Position numbers and translations under genes: made by a program | NCBI GenBank assembly: GCA_023415145.1 | Contig: JAEZLW010000204.1 | Span: forward strand, 1 to 11,435 | Length of the DNA: 11,435 nt | Source: Bacillota bacterium | Lineage (GTDB): Bacteria > Bacillota > Clostridia > Christensenellales > Aristaeellaceae | Direction of reading: 5' to 3' | Notes under the pieces: model-generated | Database searches by the model: none | The model's input: only the letters and a program-made list of their open reading frames with translations | Told to the model about the DNA's origin: nothing | In this document: positions 7,115-11,435 of the stretch, in pieces | Numbering within the stretch: the first letter of the stretch is position 1 | Layout: the number at the start of each line of letters is the position of its first letter

Positions 7115-7121
7115 CCCATCC

Positions 7122-8876
7122 TTGCTCCTGCACGATTCCCACGATTCCTTCTACCGCTCGCCGCTGGGTGCGCTGCACTGCGGCGCTTCCCTGCGCCTGC
7201 GCTTCACCTGCGACTTTGCAAGGTCTGTTCAGGTACGCACCTGGGACGGGCAGGAATCCTTTCATCCAATGACTTTACAAAGCCCAAACACCTATGCGGC
7301 AGAATTGACAGCGCCATTGACGCCCATGCTATGGTGGTACGACTTCGTCATCCATACAGAGCATGGCATCCTTCGCTACGGCAACGCCTATGACCAGTTG
7401 GGCGGTGAAGGCGCTTTGTATGAAGGTACGCCCGCCAGCTTTCAGGTGACGGTTTTTGATCCAGCTTTTGAAACGCCATCTTTTTTGCATCATGGAACGA
7501 TATACCAAATTTTTCCAGACAGGTTTTCGAAAGGTCTTTCTGCTTCCATCTCAAAACGCTCAGATACATACCTGCATGAAAGCTGGGACGAAACACCTCT
7601 TCTTTGCATTGATCCCCGCAGCAACGACAACATGGCGCTGGACTTTTTCGGAGGCAACATAAACGGCATCGCACAGAAACTGCCTTACCTGAAAGATCTG
7701 GGCATCTCGGTGCTGTATCTGAATCCAATCTTCAAGGCCCGCAGCAACCACAAATATGACACCGGCGATTACCGCAGCATCGATCCCATGTTCGGCACGG
7801 AAGATGATTTTCAGGCACTATGCGAAAAAGCCACCGCCATGGGCATCCGTGTAATTCTGGACGGCGTGTTCAGCCATACCGGGGAAGACAGCGTTTACTT
7901 CAACAAATACGGCACGTATGACAGCTTGGGAGCATATCAAAGCCCAGACTCCCCCTATTCCTCCTGGTTCACCTTTACGGACTATCCCGAAAGCTACAAA
8001 TGCTGGTGGAATATTCCGACCCTTCCGGAGGTGCGCAAGGATGATCCCAACTACCGCTCCTTCCTGTTCAATTCAAAAAGCGGTATCGTGCCTCTCTGGC
8101 TGAATAATGGCGCTTCTGGCTGGCGGCTGGACGTGGCGGATGAATTGCCGATGGATTTTTTGCGGGAGCTGAGAGATGCGGCCAAGCGTATGAAAAGTGA
8201 CGCCGCGATACTTGGCGAAGTGTGGGAGGATGCAAGCAACAAGATTTCCTACAACGTGCCACGCAGTTACTGCCTGGGAGACACACTGGACAGTGTGATG
8301 AACTATCCCCTGCGGGAAGGAATCATTTCCTTTTTGACATATCAGTCCTCTGCCTATCAATTGGTCCGGTTAATCCGCCATCAGCAGGAGGTGTACCCAG
8401 TACCCTTTCTTTATGCCATGATGAACCTGATTGGCAGCCATGACCGGGCCCGGATCATCAACGTATTGGCCGGCTGCGAATGGGGACACATGCCCAGGGA
8501 AGAGCGGACAAATCTCCGCCTCACCCCTGAGCAGTACCGCCTGGGCGTGGAACGCTTTTTGAAGGGGATGCAAATCTTGTGCGCTCTTCCGGGTGCGCCT
8601 ACGCTGTACTACGGCGATGAAGCCGGCATGCAGGGTACGGCGGACCCCTATAACCGGGGTACCTTCCCATGGGGACGGGAGGACATTCCGCTTCAAAATG
8701 CCGTCCGCACACTGTTTCAAAGACGCAAAAACAGCCCTGTACTGCAAACCGGCTTACTGGAAACGGCCGCATTGGATGAAGATACGCTGTTAATCCGCCG
8801 CTATATCTCAGGCGGCAAGGATGCCTTTGGCAAGCCTTCTCAAAACGGCGAAGAAATCATCACGGTCCGGCGGTGA
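7122..8876 (+). CDS. Glycoside hydrolase family 13 alpha-glucan hydrolase (neopullulanase/cyclomaltodextrinase-like)
   Basis: 584 residues from a TTG start. Residues 1-120 look like the N-terminal beta-sandwich common in neopullulanase-type enzymes. The catalytic (beta/alpha)8 barrel opens with YQIFPDRF near 127 and has FFGGNINGI, the calcium/loop motif SNHKYDTGDY, and GVFSHTG near 248. Nucleophile Asp337 is in GWRLDVADE, acid/base Glu366 in GEVWED, and third Asp441 in GSHDRARI, so catalysis should be intact. It probably cleaves alpha-1,4 (and perhaps alpha-1,6) bonds in maltodextrins, pullulan or cyclodextrins; subfamily and exact specificity cannot be set by eye. No signal peptide is seen, which suggests a cytoplasmic enzyme working with GlgP. 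The C-terminal beta-domain is short: the protein stops at EEIITVRR, where relatives usually continue, so it may be truncated. Alternative start: ATG 7093. The sirtuin gene follows after 23 bp. Confidence 0.92.
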   Translation: MLLHDSHDSFYRSPLGALHCGASLRLRFTCDFARSVQVRTWDGQESFHPMTLQSPNTYAAELTAPLTPMLWWYDFVIHTEHGILRYGNAYDQLGGEGALYEGTPASFQVTVFDPAFETPSFLHHGTIYQIFPDRFSKGLSASISKRSDTYLHESWDETPLLCIDPRSNDNMALDFFGGNINGIAQKLPYLKDLGISVLYLNPIFKARSNHKYDTGDYRSIDPMFGTEDDFQALCEKATAMGIRVILDGVFSHTGEDSVYFNKYGTYDSLGAYQSPDSPYSSWFTFTDYPESYKCWWNIPTLPEVRKDDPNYRSFLFNSKSGIVPLWLNNGASGWRLDVADELPMDFLRELRDAAKRMKSDAAILGEVWEDASNKISYNVPRSYCLGDTLDSVMNYPLREGIISFLTYQSSAYQLVRLIRHQQEVYPVPFLYAMMNLIGSHDRARIINVLAGCEWGHMPREERTNLRLTPEQYRLGVERFLKGMQILCALPGAPTLYYGDEAGMQGTADPYNRGTFPWGREDIPLQNAVRTLFQRRKNSPVLQTGLLETAALDEDTLLIRRYISGGKDAFGKPSQNGEEIITVRR

Positions 8877-8899
8877 AGGCAGGGTAAAGGGGGAATAGG

Positions 8900-9619
8900 A
8901 TGGATGCCATCGAGAAGCTGCAAAGCATGGTGGATGAAAGCCGCCGCATTGTGTTTTTTGGCGGAGCCGGCGTTTCCACAGAAAGCGGCATCCCTGATTT
9001 TCGGAGCGAAGACGGCCTGTATCATCAAAAATATGATTGTCCGCCGGAAACAATCCTCAGTCTTTCCTTCTTTCATCGGAATCCCGATGTGTTTTTCAGA
9101 TTCTACCGTGAAAAAATGATCTGTCAGGCAGCCAGGCCCAACTCTGCCCACCTTGCATTGGCCTCCTGGGAGGCGGCAGGAAAACTGACCGCCATCGTCA
9201 CGCAGAATATTGACGGCCTCCATCAGGCGGCAGGCAGCAGGAATGTCATCGAGCTTCACGGCACCGTTCACAAAAATTGCTGCTTGCGCTGTAAAAAGCC
9301 CTATGGCCTAGATGCCGTCTGCAAGTCCCCCGGCGTACCAAAATGCTCCTGCGGCGGCATCATCAAGCCTGAAGTGGTACTGTATGAGGAGCCGCTTGAT
9401 CAAAAGGTGATGGAACAAACCGTGCGGGAAATCGCCGATGCGGACATGCTGCTGATCGGCGGCACATCTCTTTTCGTGTATCCTGCAGCAGGATTCGTGC
9501 AGGCGTTTTGTGGCAAATACATGGCAATTCTCAACAAAACGCCTACTCCCATGGACAACAAAGCAGATTTGGTGATCGCCGGTTCCATCGGCAAAACCCT
9601 TGAAAAAATCCGCGTATAA
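8900..9619 (+). CDS. cobB: NAD-dependent protein deacylase, sirtuin (Sir2/CobB family)
   Basis: 239 residues, a standard length for a small bacterial sirtuin. Sirtuins remove acetyl or other acyl groups from lysines using NAD+, yielding nicotinamide and O-acyl-ADP-ribose. NAD-binding motifs GAGVSTESGIPDFRS (22-36) and TQNIDGLH near 104 are complete, and catalytic His120 lies in ELHGT. The zinc site is CLRC (Cys128, Cys131) with a later CSC before GGIIKPEVVLYEE; the second pair is Cys-x-Cys rather than the more common Cys-x-x-Cys. The C-terminal Rossmann segment includes LLIGGTSLFVYPAAG. The ATG at 8900 follows AAAGGGGGAATAGG. It begins 23 bp after the GH13 stop with no terminator between, so the two are likely co-transcribed. 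Deacetylase versus desuccinylase activity cannot be settled; no clear Tyr/Arg desuccinylase pair was identified. It is convergent with recF. Confidence 0.95.
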   Translation: MDAIEKLQSMVDESRRIVFFGGAGVSTESGIPDFRSEDGLYHQKYDCPPETILSLSFFHRNPDVFFRFYREKMICQAARPNSAHLALASWEAAGKLTAIVTQNIDGLHQAAGSRNVIELHGTVHKNCCLRCKKPYGLDAVCKSPGVPKCSCGGIIKPEVVLYEEPLDQKVMEQTVREIADADMLLIGGTSLFVYPAAGFVQAFCGKYMAILNKTPTPMDNKADLVIAGSIGKTLEKIRV

Positions 9620-9648
9620 TAATTTTCATTCCGGACAAGATAGGATTG

Positions 9649-9732
9649 ATGCTTCGAGGTGGTAGAATTCGTTGCAACCACGCGCCCCGGTGGCTGAAAG
9701 AGATGCAGGAGAGGCAACGCCTGCCGAAGCAT
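9649..9732 (+). ncRNA. Possible structured RNA or 3'-UTR element (unassigned)
   Basis: ATGCTTCG (9649-9656) pairs perfectly with CGAAGCAT (9725-9732). The closed segment holds GTGGT / ACCAC (9659-9663 with 9677-9681), a weak GCC/GGC stem, and GCAGG / CCTGC (9705-9709 with 9720-9724), giving a multibranch fold. A further weak CAGG/CCTG stem follows at about 9738. An intrinsic terminator lies 54 nt downstream, so the 3'UTR of the sirtuin mRNA or a separate small RNA would end there. I do not recognise an Rfam family. Stems of this size can arise by chance, so confidence is low. Confidence 0.25.
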
Positions 9733-9785
9733 GAAAACAGGGTTTATCCTGGTGGCAAACAGCATGGAAAATGAATTCCTCCCTT

Positions 9786-9818
9786 CCAAAGAAATGGTTT
9801 CTTTGGTTCTCCTTTTTT
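9786..9818 (+). terminator. Intrinsic terminator downstream of the sirtuin gene
   Basis: CCAAAGAAA (9786-9794) pairs perfectly with TTTCTTTGG (9798-9806) across the loop TGG, followed at once by TTCTCCTTTTTT. It would end plus-strand transcription from the GH13-sirtuin unit before it reaches convergent recF. On the minus strand the stem is followed by purines, so it acts in one direction only. The rest of the gap (9819-9927) holds only a weak 6-bp GCAGGG/CCCTGC stem at 9849-9865 and no gene. Confidence 0.75.
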
Positions 9819-9927
9819 CTACAGCGTGAAGGTTGTAAACAAGGAGTTGCAGGGAAGACCCCTGCCAAAAGGGATACGTAAAATCATGTTTTGCGTTGCT
9901 GTTTCCACAGGATAAACCTTGTTCGTT

Positions 9928-11049
9928 TTACTTAAGAACAGCGAAGCCTGTCTCCTTGTCTGTCCTGACTTCCACCACGGCCTGTGCCTTTGCCCCGGAA
10001 AGGTCGCTGCGGTCGGTGCATGTCACAAATGTCTGTACACCGTCAATCCTGTCAAGCAGCAGCGCACGGCGCTTGGGGTCCAGTTCGCTCATCACATCGT
10101 CGAGCAGCAATACAGGCGCTTCTCCTGTTTCCAGCTTCATCATGGTCAACTGCGATAGCCGCAAGGCCAGCGCCGCGGTCCGCATCTGCCCTTGGGATGC
10201 GTAATTTTTCATGTCCTTGCCTTTGATGGTTACATGAAGGTCGTCCCGGTGCGGGCCAAAGTGGGTTACGCATCTGCGCATATCCTCCCGCCGGGATTTG
10301 TACAGCCCTTCCAGCATCTTTTCATATGGCTTGTCCGCATTCGCCATCACGCCAACATACCGGGCATCAAATATCTCGTCCTTGGCACCTGCAATATGGC
10401 TGTAGTTTGCTCCAGCCTCAATCTTCAATATTTCCGCAAACCAGCGCCTGTGTTCTGAAATTACTGCGCCTTCCCGAGCCAGCTGCTCATCCCATACCTC
10501 CAACTGGCCGGCGGGGCTTTTGCTGGCTCCGGGCGCGGCCAAGGCCCGCAGCAGCGCATTGCGTTGATTTAAAGTAGACACGTATTTTTGCAGGGCAAAA
10601 AAGTACGATGGCCGAAGCTGGGAAAGCTGCATGTCTATAAACCGCCTGCGCAAAGCCGGACCATCCTTGATCAGTTCCAGGTCTTCCGGTGAAAACATCA
10701 CGCAGTTCACATGACCCATCATCTCGCCGATGCGGGCAGCGGGCTTGCCATTTAAAAATATCTGCTTGGCCCTCTTTTGCTGGGACCAAAGCTTGACCAT
10801 CACTTCCCGGCGGCCATCCCGGCGCAGCACCTGCACCTGGACGCTGCCTGATATGCTCCCCTGCCGGATCAATTCCCTGTCCTGGCTGGTTCTGTGGCTT
10901 CGGCCCAAACAGCACAGATGGATGGCCTCCAACAGATTTGTTTTTCCCGATCCATTGGCGCCATGAAAAACCGTGATGCCCTCTGATGGTGAAAAAATGA
11001 CACAGGGATAGTTCCGGTAGTCCTGGAGCTTAAGCTGCCGGATGACCAT
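9928..11049 (-). CDS. recF: DNA replication and repair protein RecF
   Basis: 373 residues, typical for RecF. RecF is an SMC-like ABC ATPase that binds gapped DNA with RecO and RecR to load RecA at single-strand gaps and stalled forks. Visible signatures: N-terminal LKLQDYRNY, Walker A GANGSGKTN near 30-38, FSPEDLELIKDGPALRRRF near 120, FGPHRDDL in the middle, ABC signature ASQGQMRTAAL near 300, and Walker B LLLDDVMSELD near 335 with the D-loop Asp. The ATG at 11049 follows AAGGAGG by 7 nt, a strong site. In many Firmicutes recF sits between dnaN and gyrB; here the gene after it is a convergent sirtuin across a 308-bp gap, so the usual recF-gyrB order is broken on that side. What lies upstream is outside the window. 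No promoter is obvious in the hairpin-rich DNA ahead of it, so it may be read from further upstream. Confidence 0.97.
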   Translation of the reverse strand: MVIRQLKLQDYRNYPCVIFSPSEGITVFHGANGSGKTNLLEAIHLCCLGRSHRTSQDRELIRQGSISGSVQVQVLRRDGRREVMVKLWSQQKRAKQIFLNGKPAARIGEMMGHVNCVMFSPEDLELIKDGPALRRRFIDMQLSQLRPSYFFALQKYVSTLNQRNALLRALAAPGASKSPAGQLEVWDEQLAREGAVISEHRRWFAEILKIEAGANYSHIAGAKDEIFDARYVGVMANADKPYEKMLEGLYKSRREDMRRCVTHFGPHRDDLHVTIKGKDMKNYASQGQMRTAALALRLSQLTMMKLETGEAPVLLLDDVMSELDPKRRALLLDRIDGVQTFVTCTDRSDLSGAKAQAVVEVRTDKETGFAVLK

Positions 11050-11072
11050 TACTATCCCTCCTTACAAGGAAA

Positions 11073-11302
11073 GTAGAGGGCTCTGCCCTCTACAATTCGA
11101 GAAAATGACTTTGTCATTTTCTCGATCTTGCACTTTTCGCCTGTGAGCCATCTCACAGGCCTTGGCTTTGCCAAACCTTTGCGATGGCTCACGGTCGGCG
11201 AAAAGTGTAAGGAATGTTTGCTTCGCAAACTCCCGCCCGGCCGGCAAAGCCGGTCGAGACGATTGCAATTGAAGGGATTTCGCTCCTTCTGGCTCAATCG
11301 TC
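11073..11302. repeat. Array of six consecutive hairpins upstream of recF
   Basis: In order: (1) GTAGAGGG / CCCTCTAC, loop CTCTG, 11073-11093. (2) TCGAGAAAATGAC / GTCATTTTCTCGA, loop TTT, 11097-11125. (3) A long imperfect palindrome 11128-11210: outer CACTTTTCGCC / GGCGAAAAGTG, inner GTGAGCCATC / GATGGCTCAC, apical TTGGC / GCCAA with loop TTT. (4) GTTTGC / GCAAAC, loop TTC, 11216-11230. (5) GGCCGGC / GCCGGTC, loop AAA, one wobble, 11239-11255. (6) GACGATTG / CAATCGTC enclosing GAAGG / CCTTC, 11258-11302. Almost every base lies in a stem. No gene is supported in this stretch. Hairpin 1 shares the GGG-CTCTG-CCC core with the first stem of the repeat at 6709-6770. Confidence 0.85.
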
Positions 11303-11435
11303 GCACTACTCACTGCCGTTCGCAACCCCGGCGGCTCAATCGTCGCACCGCTTCGCTACCGCTTGCGCTGCTCGTTTCGCTCGCTTCCTCCGCATCGCTT
11401 CATCCGCCACTGGCGGCGCTCAGCTTCGGAACCCG
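11280..11435 (-). repeat. GC-rich intergenic repeat module, copy 2 (inverted; runs to the window edge)
   Basis: Its reverse complement aligns with 6856-6962: GGTTCCGAAGC, GCGCCGCC, GTGGCGGATGAAGCGA, GCGGAGGA, AGCGAAAC and finally CGATTGAGCCAGA. It is longer than copy 1 because of an internal duplication: GGCTCAATCGTCGCAC occurs exactly twice, at 11291-11306 and 11333-11348, period 42 bp. It contains CCGCC / GGCGG with loop ACT (11404-11416), the counterpart of the copy 1 stem. The element may continue past the right edge. Confidence 0.7.

Noticed and set aside
6888..7121. Open frame upstream of the GH13 gene read as protein
   Set aside because: It lies in the GC-rich repeat and hairpin cluster, has no ribosome-binding site, and gives low-complexity sequence unlike GH13 N-termini; TTG at 7122 is better supported.
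9649..9732. Resemblance to a T-box, lysine riboswitch or tRNA (GGTGGT...ACCACGCG, GGCTGAAAG...CCGAAGC, GGTGGTAGAATTC)
   Set aside because: Matches are short and interrupted, the full conserved cores and a complete cloverleaf are absent, and no riboswitch-controlled gene lies downstream on that strand.
9849..9865. GCAGGG / CCCTGC stem near the recF 3' end, considered as a recF terminator or a degenerate copy of the two-hairpin repeat
   Set aside because: On the recF strand no T-run follows, and similarity to the repeat is limited to a few bases, so neither reading is supported.
11291..11348. Two exact 16-bp repeats, considered as a CRISPR remnant
   Set aside because: Only two units, the repeat is too short, the spacing sequence belongs to the same hairpin repeat family, and no cas gene is present.

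Overview
The window looks like a chromosomal segment from a Gram-positive bacterium of the Firmicutes, most likely the Clostridia, with GC a little above 50%. The reasons are the AddA-type (not RecBCD) recombination helicase-nuclease, strong AGGAGG-type Shine-Dalgarno sites, a TTG start codon, sigma-A type promoters and Bacillus-type parS sites. Genus cannot be named from this sequence. Two parS centromere sites and recF suggest an origin-proximal location.

Layout. Minus strand, left: the N-terminal 93 codons of a PHP-domain phosphoesterase (1-279, cut by the window edge) downstream of addA (378-4031). The 217-bp divergent intergenic region (4032-4248) holds a good promoter in each direction and, between them, two near-identical 16-bp parS palindromes 42 bp apart. 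Plus strand, middle: glgP (4249-6708), a 413-bp hairpin-rich gap, a GH13 alpha-glucan hydrolase starting at a TTG codon (7122-8876), and 23 bp later a sirtuin (8900-9619). A 308-bp gap holds a possible structured RNA and a terminator. Minus strand, right: recF (9928-11049), convergent with the sirtuin, preceded by about 386 bp of back-to-back hairpins reaching the window edge.

How the genes fit together. GlgP and the GH13 enzyme form an intracellular alpha-glucan breakdown pair: phosphorolysis to glucose-1-phosphate plus hydrolysis of alpha-glucosidic bonds. AddA and RecF serve the two presynaptic routes of recombinational repair (double-strand ends and gaps). The sirtuin probably shares the GH13 transcript, but no specific functional link is visible.

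The non-coding DNA is the least ordinary part. One two-hairpin repeat occurs at the 3' end of addA, where it is translated as the protein's last 22 residues, and again directly after the glgP stop codon. A second, GC-rich repeat module occurs before the GH13 gene and, inverted, upstream of recF. Both families are built of short perfect stems, mostly with 3-5 nt loops. I did not find a convincing new protein-coding system; the strongest leads are the parS pair between divergent promoters, the repeat captured by addA, and the hairpin array in front of recF.
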